Notes: generated by a model from the letters alone, not told the origin. 64,000 nucleotides of DNA from Chitinophaga lutea (GCF_003813775.1 NZ_RPDH01000001.1:434001-498000), one strand, 5' to 3'. Numbered from the stretch's first letter, positions 1 to 9,429 are shown. Made by a program: numbers and translations.

Positions 1-118
1 CATACATCAGGCGCGACACCATTTTTTCGTCCGGAGCATTGTCCGGCCCGGCATCCTTTTTCTTGGAACAGGCTGATAAGAGGCCCGCAATGAGCAGGCA
101 GGGGATAATGTTTTTCAT
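1..118 (-). CDS. Lipoprotein N-terminus, cut by window edge
   Basis: An ATG at 118 opens a minus-strand frame that runs off the window start without a stop. The first 39 residues show a lipoprotein signal: Met-Lys, a hydrophobic stretch, then the lipobox LLSAC with Cys17, followed by a Ser/Lys/Asp-rich linker. This predicts export and lipid anchoring. The function cannot be told because the mature domain lies outside the window. TATATTTG at 166-173 (minus strand) could be the -7 element, but I see no matching -33 box. Confidence 0.7.
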   Translation of the reverse strand, partial: MKNIIPCLLIAGLLSACSKKKDAGPDNAPDEKMVSRLMY

Positions 119-201
119 AGTCATAGGGTATCAGGCGTTGCAGCCAACAAGTTGCATTACGGGAACAAATATAACAATATATTTCTTAATGTATAGATAT
201 T

Positions 202-771
202 TTATATCTTTTGCAACCGTTCCGCCACCTGGCTGATGGGTAGGCCCATCACGTTGTAAAAGCAGCCGTTGATACGGTCGATGCCCACGGCGCCTATCCA
301 TTCCTGGATGGCGTAGGCCCCGGCTTTATCGTACGGCTGGTAGTGATCCACGTAATATTCGATTTGTCCGGGAGAGAGCGGTTTGAAGTGCACCTCGGTG
401 GTTTGGGAGAACGCTTCTTCGCGGCCGTTGTGCAGGATAACGACGCCGGTGATCACTTCGTGGATTTGTCCGCTGAGGGCGGTGAGGATACGGATGGCGT
501 CTGCCCGGTCGGTGGGTTTGCCGATGATGGTGTTGTGCAGCACCACCACGGTATCCGCCGCCACGATGACGTCGTTATCGCTGTAGGCTGCCGCCACCGC
601 CTTTGCCTTCTGGCGGGCGATGTGCACCGGTACGTCCGGGATGGGCATGTCCGGCGGAAAGGTTTCTTCTGCTTCACTGATTTTCACTTCGAAGGGAATG
701 CCTGCCTGTTCCAGCAGCTGCCGGCGGCGGGGCGACTGGGAGGCCAGCACCACGGGTTTTCCGGTATACAT
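202..771 (-). CDS. maf: Maf-family nucleotide pyrophosphatase
   Basis: 189 residues, the usual Maf length. Maf proteins hydrolyse non-canonical or pyrimidine nucleoside triphosphates to monophosphates in the cytoplasm and were first described as septum-formation inhibitors. Visible signatures are ASQSPRRRQLL (residues 10-20), AADTVV with the catalytic-type Asp73, and YDKAGAYAIQEW (147-158). The last motif is typical of the dTTP/UTP-type (YhdE-like) group. It is the last gene of a four-gene minus-strand operon, and its start lies one base after the stop of the UbiA gene, so translational coupling is likely. The family call is firm; the exact substrate is inferred. Confidence 0.93.
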   Translation of the reverse strand: MYTGKPVVLASQSPRRRQLLEQAGIPFEVKISEAEETFPPDMPIPDVPVHIARQKAKAVAAAYSDNDVIVAADTVVVLHNTIIGKPTDRADAIRILTALSGQIHEVITGVVILHNGREEAFSQTTEVHFKPLSPGQIEYYVDHYQPYDKAGAYAIQEWIGAVGIDRINGCFYNVMGLPISQVAERLQKI

Positions 772-772
772 A

Positions 773-1717
773 TTATAGCAGCAGTTTAAAGAAGATCATG
801 GAAAGGATGCCGGTGAGCATCACGATTTTTATCCAGGTGCTGATTTTGTGGAAGTGCGCGGGCTGGTAGGCCGTCATCAGCGGCTTCTGCACGAACAGCG
901 TGAACGGCAGCAGTACCATCAGCAGGATGTATGCCGCGGCGATGTACCAGGTTTTTGTGATCACCACCACCATGATGGCCACGAGCAGCACCTGCAGCAG
1001 CACCATCAGCAGCATGGTGAAGTTTTTCGCTTTCCGCAGCCCCCATACGATGGGAATGGTGCGGCAGCCGTCTTTACTGTCGCCGATCATGTCTTCCATA
1101 TCCTTGACGATCTCGCGGATCATCGACAGTACGAAGGCGAACAGGGCGTACACGCCGATGATCTGTATCAGCCGGCGGCCGGCGAGGCTCATGATCGCTT
1201 CGAAGCTCTCATAGATCTGTTTTTCGTAGAAACCCACCACCACTACGCTCAGCGCGGTGAGCAGGGAAATCGCCACATTGCCGATGAGCACCTGGCGTTT
1301 GAAGGAGGTGGAGTAGAACCAGAGCAGCAGGGTGCAGAACACCTGCACGAAGCCGAGGTAAAACTGCCCGATCTGGAAGGCCACCAGGAACCCCAGCGAT
1401 ACGCCGGCCATATTCAGTAGGGTATGCCAAGCCATGGCCCAGCGGCGGTTGATGATCTTTTCCACCACCATCTTGTCCGGCTTGTTGACCAGGTCTATAT
1501 TGATATCGAAATAGTCATTAATAATATACCCCCCTGCCGCCACCAGTACGGTAGAAAAGCACAGCATCAGGAAGTGCGCGAATGAAAGGGAAGGTGCCGC
1601 CCCGCTGTTCTGCAATACGGGTGCTACCACGCAGTATTGCAGCAAAAACTGGGTCAACGCTATATAGATCAGGTTGGGATACCTCACCATTCTGAAAAAA
1701 GCCGCCAGCAGAGTCAT
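773..1717 (-). CDS. UbiA-family prenyltransferase, GGGP synthase-like
   Basis: 314 residues with eight or nine hydrophobic segments, an integral membrane prenyltransferase. The first Asp-rich motif is NDYFDINIDLVNKPDK (67-82). The second, near residue 205-220, contains KDMEDMIGDSKDG. These bind the magnesium-diphosphate of the isoprenoid donor. The sequence resembles the geranylgeranylglycerol-phosphate geranylgeranyltransferase-like group common in Bacteroidota, whose substrate in bacteria is not settled. It lies between a KdsC-like phosphatase and maf in one operon, which does not identify the acceptor. Menaquinone or haem O synthesis are alternatives, but the Asp-motif spacing favours the GGGP-synthase-like group. 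Confidence 0.82.
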   Translation of the reverse strand: MTLLAAFFRMVRYPNLIYIALTQFLLQYCVVAPVLQNSGAAPSLSFAHFLMLCFSTVLVAAGGYIINDYFDINIDLVNKPDKMVVEKIINRRWAMAWHTLLNMAGVSLGFLVAFQIGQFYLGFVQVFCTLLLWFYSTSFKRQVLIGNVAISLLTALSVVVVGFYEKQIYESFEAIMSLAGRRLIQIIGVYALFAFVLSMIREIVKDMEDMIGDSKDGCRTIPIVWGLRKAKNFTMLLMVLLQVLLVAIMVVVITKTWYIAAAYILLMVLLPFTLFVQKPLMTAYQPAHFHKISTWIKIVMLTGILSMIFFKLLL

Positions 1718-1747
1718 GGTTCAATTGATGATTAGGAAAATTAGGAA

Positions 1748-2272
1748 TTACCGGGAGGCGACGGTTTCGTCGAGCACCCAGTGGCCGTTCAGCTTCAGCA
1801 CTTTTTCGATCACGTCCCTGACACAGCCCTGCCCCCCTGCTACGGGCGACACATACATGGAAATGCTTTTGATTTCGGGGCAGGCGTCGGCCGGACAGGT
1901 GGAGAGGCCGCACAGCTGCATGGCCCGGTAGTCCGGGATATCGTCTCCCATAAACAGCACCTCCTCCCAGCGCAGATCGTGTTCCAGCGCATAGTCTTCC
2001 AGCTTTTCCGCCTTGTTGGTGATGCCGGTGAACACGTCTGTGATGCCCAGCCCGTTGAGGCGGGCCACCACGCTCTCGGAACGGCCACCCGAGATAACGG
2101 CGATGCGGTACCCCTGTTTAACGGCCAGTTGCAGGGCATACCCGTCGCGGATGCTCATTTTACGGCTTTGCTCCCCGTTGGGCAGCAGCAGTACCGTGCC
2201 ATCCGTCAATACGCCGTCCACATCGAAAACAAAAGTGCGGATATAAGTGAATTTCTCCAGAACGTTTATCAT
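1748..2272 (-). CDS. kdsC: KdsC-like HAD phosphatase
   Basis: 174 residues, the length of a cap-less C0-type HAD phosphatase. HAD motif I is DVDGVLTDG (17-25) with the nucleophile Asp17 and the acid/base Asp19. Motif II is in the stretch ending VISGG (about 59-63), and motif IV is GDDIPD (109-114). This pattern is that of 3-deoxy-D-manno-octulosonate 8-phosphate phosphatase, which makes free KDO for lipopolysaccharide inner core. It is followed 30 bases later by the UbiA gene and preceded by a DUF2520 protein, all on the minus strand. The gene symbol is the best family match; a related sugar-phosphate phosphatase cannot be excluded. Confidence 0.85.
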   Translation of the reverse strand: MINVLEKFTYIRTFVFDVDGVLTDGTVLLLPNGEQSRKMSIRDGYALQLAVKQGYRIAVISGGRSESVVARLNGLGITDVFTGITNKAEKLEDYALEHDLRWEEVLFMGDDIPDYRAMQLCGLSTCPADACPEIKSISMYVSPVAGGQGCVRDVIEKVLKLNGHWVLDETVASR

Positions 2273-2314
2273 TATTATGTATGCTGACTGTGATCAGTGG
2301 GCAAAAATAAACAT

Positions 2315-3085
2315 TTACGCCTCATTCCGGTGAAACTGGTAAATACTTTCAGACAGCAGCGGGTAAATCTGCAGCATGGAGGGATATTCCTGCAGGATGG
2401 ACTGATGAAGGGCCATGGTCTTTTCGTCGTGGCGGATAGCCGGCCCCGTTTGTACCGTTTCCGGGGAATACTTGTCAAGCCGCTGGAAGGTTTCTTTTAT
2501 TAAAGGTGTCAGCAAAGTAAAATCACGGCCTTCGTGCTCGCAGTAGAATTTGGCCAGCGTCAGCATATGGTTCGTGAAGTTATTGCAGAAAACGGCGGCC
2601 AGGTGCATCTGCAGCCGTTCGGCGGAGCTCATGAAGGTGATGGACGGGCTGATGCTCTGGGCCAGGGCGAAGAGGCGGCGCTGCACCTCGTCGTTGCCCG
2701 CCTCGAGGATGAGGGGGATGGCCGGGTAACTCTTGTTTTCCTTGCGGATGCTTTGCAGGGGGTACATCACCCCCGTATTCACGGAAATCCGGGCAATCGC
2801 GTCAATCGACACGGCGCCGGCCGTATGGATCACGATGCGCCGGCCCAGCCGCAGCTGGTCGTTCAGTTCCCCCAGCACGTCGTCGCCCACCGCCAGCAGG
2901 TATACGTCCGCCTCCATGTCAATGTCCAGCAGGTCCGTCGTGTAGGCCGCCCCCAGCAGTTCCGCCAGCTCCCTGGCATGGTCGGCCTGCCGGCTGATCA
3001 CCTGCTTTACCTGGTGCCCGTGCAACTTCATAAAATGTCCGAAACAGTGTGCTACATTCCCCGCTCCTATTATAACTATGTCCAT
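2315..3085 (-). CDS. Rossmann-fold DUF2520 protein
   Basis: 256 residues. An N-terminal dinucleotide-binding fold with GAGNVA (7-12) precedes a helical C-terminal domain. The architecture is that of the Rossmann-like plus DUF2520 family, distantly related to pyrroline-5-carboxylate reductase and ketopantoate reductase. The C-terminal part has the conserved stretch HLAAVFCNNFTNHM typical of this family. The true substrate is unknown. It is the first gene of the DUF2520-kdsC-UbiA-maf operon, 42 bases upstream of the phosphatase. Confidence 0.85.
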   Translation of the reverse strand: MDIVIIGAGNVAHCFGHFMKLHGHQVKQVISRQADHARELAELLGAAYTTDLLDIDMEADVYLLAVGDDVLGELNDQLRLGRRIVIHTAGAVSIDAIARISVNTGVMYPLQSIRKENKSYPAIPLILEAGNDEVQRRLFALAQSISPSITFMSSAERLQMHLAAVFCNNFTNHMLTLAKFYCEHEGRDFTLLTPLIKETFQRLDKYSPETVQTGPAIRHDEKTMALHQSILQEYPSMLQIYPLLSESIYQFHRNEA

Positions 3086-3280
3086 CGATGAATTTTTACA
3101 GTATGCCCCAAATCTGTGCCACCTTCGGCACGCATGGGTTTATTTCCTAATGTAATATAACTGTCTTTCCGCTAAACCGGAGGCAATTAAATATATGCAA
3201 GATAGGCCGTTCCCATTGTTGTCTATAAATCAACTATTTACCAAATACTGTTTTTTATATCAACCTACTTTTATATACTT

Positions 3281-3308
3281 GCACAAATCGGATTTGTAAC
3301 TTTTGTGC
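3281..3308. promoter_or_regulatory. Inverted repeat upstream of topA
   Basis: GCACAAA (3281-3287) and TTTGTGC (3302-3308) are perfect 7-base arms separated by 14 bases, ending 38 bases before the topA start. The site lies in the 261-base AT-rich gap between the divergent DUF2520 operon and topA, where promoters must lie. It could be a repressor site or a leader hairpin. No regulator is suggested by the neighbours. Confidence 0.3.
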
Positions 3309-3346
3309 AAATTTTTGCGTAATTATCGAAATAAAAGCAGGCGTTC

Positions 3347-5695
3347 ATGGCAAAAAATCTCGTGATTGTTGAGTCCCCGGCAAAGGCAAAAACTATAGAA
3401 AAAATTTTAGGTAAAGACTTCGAGGTTAAATCTTGCTTCGGTCATATCCGTGACCTGGAGAAGGACGATATGGGTATCGACATCAAGAACAACTTTAAGC
3501 CTAAGTATATAATACCGGATGACAAGGAAAAGGTTGTAAAAGAGCTAAAAAAAATGGCGAAAGACTCCGACGAGGTTTGGCTGGCAACGGATGAGGACCG
3601 TGAGGGAGAGGCCATTTCGTGGCATTTGTGCGAGGTATTGGGCCTGGACCCGGACAGCACCAAACGCATTGTTTTTCACGAGATTACGAAACCTGCCATT
3701 GAAAAAGCCGTACAGGCGCCCCGCCTGCTCGACATGAACCTGGTGAACGCCCAGCAGGCCCGCCGCATCCTTGACCGGATAGTGGGCTTCGAGCTGTCGC
3801 CCGTGTTGTGGCGCAAAATGAGCATGCGCAACTCCCTTTCCGCCGGCCGCGTTCAATCCGTAGCGGTTCGCCTGATCGTGGAGCGCGAGCGTGAAATCAA
3901 CAGCTTTGGCGCTACCAGCAGTTTCAAGGTAGAGGCGTTTTTCCTGGCCAAAGACATCCAGGGGCGCACGATCACGTTCAAAGCCGAAGGCCCCGGCCGC
4001 TTCAAAACGGCGGAAGACGCCGAACAGTTTCTGCAGCAATGTATCGGCGCCGCCTATACGGTGAAAGACATCCAGGTGAAACCCGGCAAAAAATCACCCG
4101 CCGCACCCTTCACCACCTCCACCCTGCAACAGGAGGCCAGCCGCAAGCTGGGCTACAGCGTGTCTAAAACCATGCTGCTGGCGCAGAAGCTGTATGAAAG
4201 CGGTCAGATCACCTATATGCGTACGGACTCGGTGAACCTCTCCGAAACCGCCATTGCAGACATCAGCAAAGCCATTCATACCAACTACGGCGAAAAGTAT
4301 TTCCAGGCCCGTAAGTACAAGAATAAAAATGAAAGCGCCCAGGAGGCGCACGAGGCCATCCGCCCCACCTACATGGAAAATCCGACGGTAGACGATTCCG
4401 ACCTGAAACGGCTGTACGAGCTGATCTGGAAACGGACCATCGCCAGCCAGATGAGTGACGCGGAGCTCGAAAAAACCATCGCCAAAATCGGCATCTCCAC
4501 TAATAATGAAGAACTGACCGCCAGCGGCGAGGTACTGAAATTCGACGGTTTCCTGAAAATATATATGGAAGGGCGCGACGAAGAAGACGAATCGGACGAA
4601 GAACAGGAAGGCGTGCTGCCGCCCCTCGCGGTAAAACAGGCGCTCGACCTGAAGGAAATGAAAGCCACCGAGCGCTTCACCCGTCCCGCACCGCGCTATA
4701 CCGAGGCCAGCCTCGTGAAGAAACTGGAAGAACTCGGCATCGGCCGCCCGTCTACCTACGCGCCCACCATCACCACCATCCAGAAGCGTGGGTACGTGGA
4801 AAAAAGGGATAAGGAAGGCATAAAGAGAGACTTCCGTATCCTCCACCTGAAAAACGACCAGATCACCAAGGTGACCGAACAGGAAAACACCGGCGCCGAA
4901 AAATCCAAACTGTTCCCGACGGATCTCGGCATGTTGGTGACCGACTTCCTGAAACAGTACTTCGACCGGGTGATGGACTACGGTTTTACTGCCAAAATTG
5001 AAGAGGAATTCGACGAAATAGCCACCGGCAAAAAGAAGTGGAACAAGATGCTCCACGACTTTTACGATCCGTTCCACCAGAACGTGGAGGAAACCCTGGA
5101 GAAAGCCGAAAGGGTGAAAGGCGAACGCCAGCTGGGCACCGACCCTGCCAGCGGAAAACCCGTAGTAGCCCGTATGGGCCGTTTCGGGCCCATGGTGCAG
5201 ATCGGCTCCGTGGAAGATGAGGAAAAGCCCCGCTTCGCCAAACTGAAGCAGACCCAGAGCATCGAAACCATCAGCATGGACGAGGCCATGGACCTCTTCC
5301 GCCTGCCCCGTAACCTCGGGCTGTTCGAGGGTACCGACGTAACGGTGAACATCGGCCGCTTCGGGCCCTATGCGCAACACGACAAAAAATTCTATTCCCT
5401 CAAAAAGGAAATGGACCCGTATACCGTCGAGCTCGAAGAAGTGGCCCCGCTGATCGTGGAGAAACGCACGGCCAAAGACGAGCGTACGATCAAGGTGTTC
5501 GAAAAGGAAAAAATACAGGTGCTCAAAGGCCCATACGGCCCGTACCTGAAAGTGGGCCTGAAGAATTTCAAGATCCCGAAAGAGAAGATCGATACCGCTG
5601 CAGACCTGACGGTGGAAGAGGCCAAAGCCATCATCGAAGAAGCCAAAGCCAACCCGCCGAAGAAGAAGGCGCCGCCGCGTAAAAAGAAGGCGTAG
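3347..5695 (+). CDS. topA: DNA topoisomerase I (type IA)
   Basis: 782 residues. Topoisomerase I relaxes negative supercoils by single-strand passage. The N-terminal Toprim domain starts at LVIVESPAKAKTIEKIL and has the metal motif ATDEDREGE near residues 81-89. The active-site tyrosine is Tyr290 in QITYMRTDS. After the core (to about residue 590) come three glycine-rich topoisomerase C-terminal repeats with GRFGPM, GRFGPY and GPYGPY. The protein ends in a Lys/Pro-rich tail. The four-cysteine zinc ribbons of E. coli TopA are absent, as in other Bacteroidota. Start is ATG at 3347. No terminator is seen before the next gene, 87 bases away, so readthrough is possible. Confidence 0.97.
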   Translation: MAKNLVIVESPAKAKTIEKILGKDFEVKSCFGHIRDLEKDDMGIDIKNNFKPKYIIPDDKEKVVKELKKMAKDSDEVWLATDEDREGEAISWHLCEVLGLDPDSTKRIVFHEITKPAIEKAVQAPRLLDMNLVNAQQARRILDRIVGFELSPVLWRKMSMRNSLSAGRVQSVAVRLIVEREREINSFGATSSFKVEAFFLAKDIQGRTITFKAEGPGRFKTAEDAEQFLQQCIGAAYTVKDIQVKPGKKSPAAPFTTSTLQQEASRKLGYSVSKTMLLAQKLYESGQITYMRTDSVNLSETAIADISKAIHTNYGEKYFQARKYKNKNESAQEAHEAIRPTYMENPTVDDSDLKRLYELIWKRTIASQMSDAELEKTIAKIGISTNNEELTASGEVLKFDGFLKIYMEGRDEEDESDEEQEGVLPPLAVKQALDLKEMKATERFTRPAPRYTEASLVKKLEELGIGRPSTYAPTITTIQKRGYVEKRDKEGIKRDFRILHLKNDQITKVTEQENTGAEKSKLFPTDLGMLVTDFLKQYFDRVMDYGFTAKIEEEFDEIATGKKKWNKMLHDFYDPFHQNVEETLEKAERVKGERQLGTDPASGKPVVARMGRFGPMVQIGSVEDEEKPRFAKLKQTQSIETISMDEAMDLFRLPRNLGLFEGTDVTVNIGRFGPYAQHDKKFYSLKKEMDPYTVELEEVAPLIVEKRTAKDERTIKVFEKEKIQVLKGPYGPYLKVGLKNFKIPKEKIDTAADLTVEEAKAIIEEAKANPPKKKAPPRKKKA

Positions 5696-5782
5696 ACTCG
5701 TATAGGGCTCAGCGTGAGTATAGGAATATAACGAAATAATCCCGGATTTTCAAACTTTCATTTCCAAGGGGTTATTCGTAAA

Positions 5783-6679
5783 TTGACCAGGGAAATCAAA
5801 AGACAGTCATTGAACGAGACCAGAGAAATAAACGCATTGTTCCATTTATTGGATGATCCGGACCAGGAAGTATTTGATACGGTGGCCAACAAGATTCTCC
5901 TGTTCGGAAAAGACATTATTCCGAATCTGGAACATCTCTGGGAAACCACTTACGACGAATCGATCCAGGAAAGGATTGAACTCCTGATACACCGCGTACA
6001 TTACCACGACCTCCAGGAGGCCGTGCGCGTATGGAACAATGCAGGCGCCCAGGAACTCCTGCAGGGCGCTATTCTCGCCGCACGGTATCAGTACCCCGAC
6101 TTACAGGCATCCCAGGTCAACACCGAAATAGAGCGCATCAAACGCAACATATGGCTGGAGTTGAATAATTACCTCACCCCCCTCGAACAGATCAATGTGC
6201 TCAACAGCATGATCTATAATTATTTCGGGCTGAAGGGTGAAGAAGTATCCTACCAGCGCAAAAACCAGTTCTTCATCAACCAGGTGATAGAATCCAAAAA
6301 AGGCAATCCCATCACCAACGGCATCGTCTACCAGGCGCTGTGCGCCATGCTCGACCTGCCGGTATATGCCGTAAATATCCCGCGGCAGTTCATACTTGCT
6401 TACTTCGATACGTTTTACGACTTCACCGAACCGGCGGATCCCGGGGACTACCGCATCCTGTTCTTCATCGACCCGATACAGGGCCAGATCTATACTCAGC
6501 AGGACGTGGAGACCTATTTCAAACGGGTGAACGTGCCACCCCTCCCCGCCTACTACAAACCGCAGAGCAACCAGCGGATCATCCAGTTCCTTTTCGAAGA
6601 AATGGCCAAATGTTTCCGGAACGACAAGGAACAGTACAAATCGGATGAGTTACAGAATCTTGCACAGATACTGGATTGA
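5783..6679 (+). CDS. SirB1-like transglutaminase-fold protein
   Basis: 298 residues, starting at TTG (no ATG lies nearby in frame). The N-terminal half is helical and HEAT-like. The region near residues 170-215 reads GNPITNGIVYQALCAM followed by LPVYAVNIPRQFILAY, the core of the SirB1/Transglut_core2 family. The catalytic cysteine expected of true transglutaminases is not evident, so this is probably a non-enzymatic or altered member. Its role is unknown. It follows topA on the same strand. Confidence 0.75.
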   Translation: MTREIKRQSLNETREINALFHLLDDPDQEVFDTVANKILLFGKDIIPNLEHLWETTYDESIQERIELLIHRVHYHDLQEAVRVWNNAGAQELLQGAILAARYQYPDLQASQVNTEIERIKRNIWLELNNYLTPLEQINVLNSMIYNYFGLKGEEVSYQRKNQFFINQVIESKKGNPITNGIVYQALCAMLDLPVYAVNIPRQFILAYFDTFYDFTEPADPGDYRILFFIDPIQGQIYTQQDVETYFKRVNVPPLPAYYKPQSNQRIIQFLFEEMAKCFRNDKEQYKSDELQNLAQILD

Positions 6680-6799
6680 TGTACTCCCACATTATTTAGA
6701 CTTCACGTTTTACTTTTTGACCTTCATCAGGTTGCACCTTTAACCTTCATCAAAAGCGGCGCCAGCCATGCTTTTACACCTTCCTTGTGCCCAAAACGA

Positions 6800-6845
6800 A
6801 ACCGGGCCAGCCGGAAACGTCCTGTTCCCGACCAGCCCGGTGTAT
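6800..6845 (-). terminator. Hairpin after the M48 gene
   Basis: An imperfect stem pairs ACCGGGC with GCCCGGT, with partial inner pairing. It lies just downstream of the minus-strand M48 stop and is followed on that strand by a T-rich run. It is probably a weak intrinsic terminator. Confidence 0.4.
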
Positions 6846-6863
6846 TGTAATGCGGTACTGTAT

Positions 6864-7670
6864 TTATCTGCCCTGCGGACGGTAGTACTTCATGGCTTCC
6901 GGCATCAGCTTCTGCAGCTGTGCAATGCGCCTGTCGTCGCTGGGGTGCGTGCTGAGCAGCTCGGGCGGTTTCTGACCGCCGCCGGCGTTAGCCATACGCG
7001 TCCAGAACGGCACGGCTTCATTGGGGTTGTACCCCGCCATCGCCATGAAAATCAGGCCCAGGTGGTCGGCTTCCAGCTCGTTCTGACGGCCGTATGCCAT
7101 CAGGCCCAGCGGGCCACCCACGCCTACCGCCTGCATAAAGATGTTCTGTGCCTGCGGGTTTTTATTGAGCGCTACGGCGCCGGCGATCTGGATGCCCTGC
7201 GCCACGAGGCCCTGGCTCATCCGTTCGTTCCCGTGGCGGGCAATGGCGTGCGCCACCTCATGGCCCATTACGCAGGCCAGTGCGCTTTCGTTCTGCGTCA
7301 CCGGCAGCAGGCCGGTGTACACCACCACTTTACCGCCCGGCATACACCATGCGTTCACCTGTTTGTTGTCTACCAGGTTAAACTCCCATTTATAGCCAGC
7401 CACCTGGTCGCCCATATTGTTCTGGCTCATGTAAGACGTTACTGCAGCGGCAATCCTGTTACCCACGCGGCGTACCATTTCCGCGTCTTTGCTGGCGGCG
7501 GGGGAAACGGTTTTATTCTGGGAAAGAAAGCTCTGATACTCCTGTACCGCCATGGATTGCATTGTAGCTTCAGGAATGAGGTTTAACTGGCTTCTGCCGG
7601 TGATGGGCACCCGCGTACAGGCGTACATGAATCCTGTACCGGCTACGAATAACAACGCAATTTTTTTCAT
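6864..7670 (-). CDS. M48-family metallopeptidase, lipoprotein
   Basis: 268 residues from the ATG at 7670. An earlier in-frame start at 7787 is possible, but the lipoprotein signal begins at 7670: Met-Lys-Lys, hydrophobic core, and Cys18 within GFMYAC. The zinc site is HEVAH (137-141), with the third ligand Glu in NELEADH further on. This is the periplasmic BepA/Oma1-like group of M48 peptidases, which handle outer-membrane protein quality control. It probably stands alone as a transcription unit: a promoter-like TAAATTTG lies upstream and a hairpin downstream. Confidence 0.92.
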   Translation of the reverse strand: MKKIALLFVAGTGFMYACTRVPITGRSQLNLIPEATMQSMAVQEYQSFLSQNKTVSPAASKDAEMVRRVGNRIAAAVTSYMSQNNMGDQVAGYKWEFNLVDNKQVNAWCMPGGKVVVYTGLLPVTQNESALACVMGHEVAHAIARHGNERMSQGLVAQGIQIAGAVALNKNPQAQNIFMQAVGVGGPLGLMAYGRQNELEADHLGLIFMAMAGYNPNEAVPFWTRMANAGGGQKPPELLSTHPSDDRRIAQLQKLMPEAMKYYRPQGR

Positions 7671-7724
7671 CGGTTTATATTTTGAAGATAGATGGGCTGT
7701 GCACATGCTCGCACATGTGCGCGG

Positions 7725-7756
7725 CAAATTTATCACTTTGAGTAACATAATACAAT
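7725..7756 (-). promoter_or_regulatory. Promoter of the M48 gene
   Basis: On the minus strand, ATTG (7753-7756), a 20-base spacer, then TAAATTTG (7725-7732). This matches the Bacteroidota pattern with one mismatch in the -33 box. It lies 55 bases upstream of the ATG at 7670. A perfect 10-base palindrome, GCACATGTGC (7711-7720), sits just downstream, near the expected transcription start. Confidence 0.55.
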
Positions 7757-7851
7757 CGTTGTGCCGAATTACACCAAAGGGCAACACGCCGTATCACGGA
7801 AACAGGTAAAAATGCCGTTTTGTTCGGAAAGGGGAAATAAAATGCGACAGG

Positions 7852-8493
7852 TTATTCGCCGTGTTTGTTTTTACGATTTTTGAACAGCGGTACCTTGGAC
7901 TCGTTACCGGTCAATAAACGCATGATGTTCTTCTGGTGGGTCAATACCACCATGAGGGCCACCGCAATGGCAAAGATGCGGTAAAACACCTCCTGCTCCC
8001 TGAAGATGAAGAGGATGAGCACCGGGAAAGCGATGCTGGCAATGATGGAGCTCAAAGACACATATCTGGTTAAAAAGAGAATCATGAGGAAAACGCCCAC
8101 GCAGCACAAAGCTACCAGGGGCTGAATGGCGAGCACCATCCCGAACAGGGTGGCGATGCCCTTACCGCCGCGGAAACCGGCCCAAATGGGGAAGATATGG
8201 CCCACTACGGCCGCCAGACCGAGGCCCACCTGCAGGTTGATCAGCTGTTCCGGTGAATCGTATGGAGGGATGAGATAAGACAGCCTTACTGCCAGTACGC
8301 CCTTCAGCATGTCCACCAACATCACGAAAGTACCGGCCTTGGGACCGAGCACACGGAAAGTATTGGTGGCACCAGCGTTACCGGAACCGTGTTCACGTAT
8401 ATCGATACCGAAAACCCCTTTACTAACCCATACAGCAGTCGCAAAAGAGCCTATCAGGTAGGCGCCAATAAGTAGCAATAATTCTGTCATCAC
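7852..8493 (-). CDS. plsY: Acyl-phosphate glycerol-3-phosphate acyltransferase
   Basis: 213 residues with five to seven membrane segments. PlsY transfers an acyl group from acyl-phosphate to glycerol-3-phosphate, the first step of membrane phospholipid synthesis. Family motifs are GSGNAGATNT (36-45) and GFRGGKG (106-112), the latter being the phosphate-binding loop. It lies downstream of prmA on the same strand with a 114-base AT-rich gap, so it may have its own promoter. Start is ATG at 8493. Confidence 0.95.
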   Translation of the reverse strand: MMTELLLLIGAYLIGSFATAVWVSKGVFGIDIREHGSGNAGATNTFRVLGPKAGTFVMLVDMLKGVLAVRLSYLIPPYDSPEQLINLQVGLGLAAVVGHIFPIWAGFRGGKGIATLFGMVLAIQPLVALCCVGVFLMILFLTRYVSLSSIIASIAFPVLILFIFREQEVFYRIFAIAVALMVVLTHQKNIMRLLTGNESKVPLFKNRKNKHGE

Positions 8494-8607
8494 AACAAGT
8501 TAGAGTGCTAAGATAGTAATTTATCTGTTAAAACGATTGTAAACTTAACGGCAATATTAAGGCAATTACTCCAAAATCAGCAATTAAAATATGTAAATTT
8601 TTCCACA

Positions 8608-9429
8608 TTAACTATTATGGAAGGAAAGTGCCAGCCAGTGCTCCCTCTCTGCTTTCCTCTCCGCCTTCAGGCCGGCCGTAGTTGCCGCCTGAACAATTGC
8701 AGTCGCGTCTTCCTGCAATATACCACTCAAAATCAAAATACCATGATTTTTGAGAATTCTTTTCATGTGCACCATATTGGCCAGCAGTATGTTACGGTTG
8801 ATATTGGCGAGCACCACGTCGTATGCCCCGCTTTCCACGGCATCCAGCTGGTCTGCCTGCCAGATGCGCACCGCGCGGCACCGGTTGCCGGCTACATTCT
8901 CTTCCGCGTTATCCACCGCCCAGGTATCGTTGTCGATCCCGTCCGTCTGCGCGGCGCCCAGCTTGTCTGCCAGGATGGCCAGGATGCCCGTGCCCGTACC
9001 GAAATCGAATACTTTCTTCCCGCTGAAATCAATGTCTTCCATCAGTTTGATCACGGAATACGTAGTGGCGTGATGCCCTGTGCCGAACGACATCTTGGGC
9101 GTGATCACGATCTCATGCCGCACGGCATCGCCCAGCGGCGCATGAAACCCGGCGCGGATACCGCAGAAATCATCCACCAGCACCGGCTGGAAATTACTTT
9201 CCCACACGGCATTCCAGTTGGCCTGTTCTATCTTTTCTTTCGTGTAGTCCAGCCCGTGAGAACCGGCCAGGCCCTGTAAGATGTTTTCATCGAAATCGGC
9301 TTCCGGGATGTAGGCCACCAGCAGGTCCGCGGTTTCTTCAAATCCTTCATAACCCACGTCCGCCAGTTGGGCGATGAGTATATCCTTGATCTCCGCGGGC
9401 GCGGAAATGGTAACGGCAATGTGCGACAT
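8608..9429 (-). CDS. prmA: Ribosomal protein L11 methyltransferase
   Basis: 273 residues. PrmA methylates lysines and the N-terminus of ribosomal protein L11 using S-adenosylmethionine. A ferredoxin-like N-terminal domain is followed by FGTGHH (115-120) and the SAM-binding loop DFGTGTG (142-148). ANINRNIL later in the protein is the NPPF-like motif region of this family. It is shorter than the E. coli enzyme, as is usual in Bacteroidota. It is divergent from the secreted protein at 9547. Confidence 0.93.
   Translation of the reverse strand: MSHIAVTISAPAEIKDILIAQLADVGYEGFEETADLLVAYIPEADFDENILQGLAGSHGLDYTKEKIEQANWNAVWESNFQPVLVDDFCGIRAGFHAPLGDAVRHEIVITPKMSFGTGHHATTYSVIKLMEDIDFSGKKVFDFGTGTGILAILADKLGAAQTDGIDNDTWAVDNAEENVAGNRCRAVRIWQADQLDAVESGAYDVVLANINRNILLANMVHMKRILKNHGILILSGILQEDATAIVQAATTAGLKAERKAEREHWLALSFHNS

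Noticed and set aside
4094..5380. 428-codon minus-strand open frame
   Set aside because: It is antisense to topA and has no motif; topA is certain.
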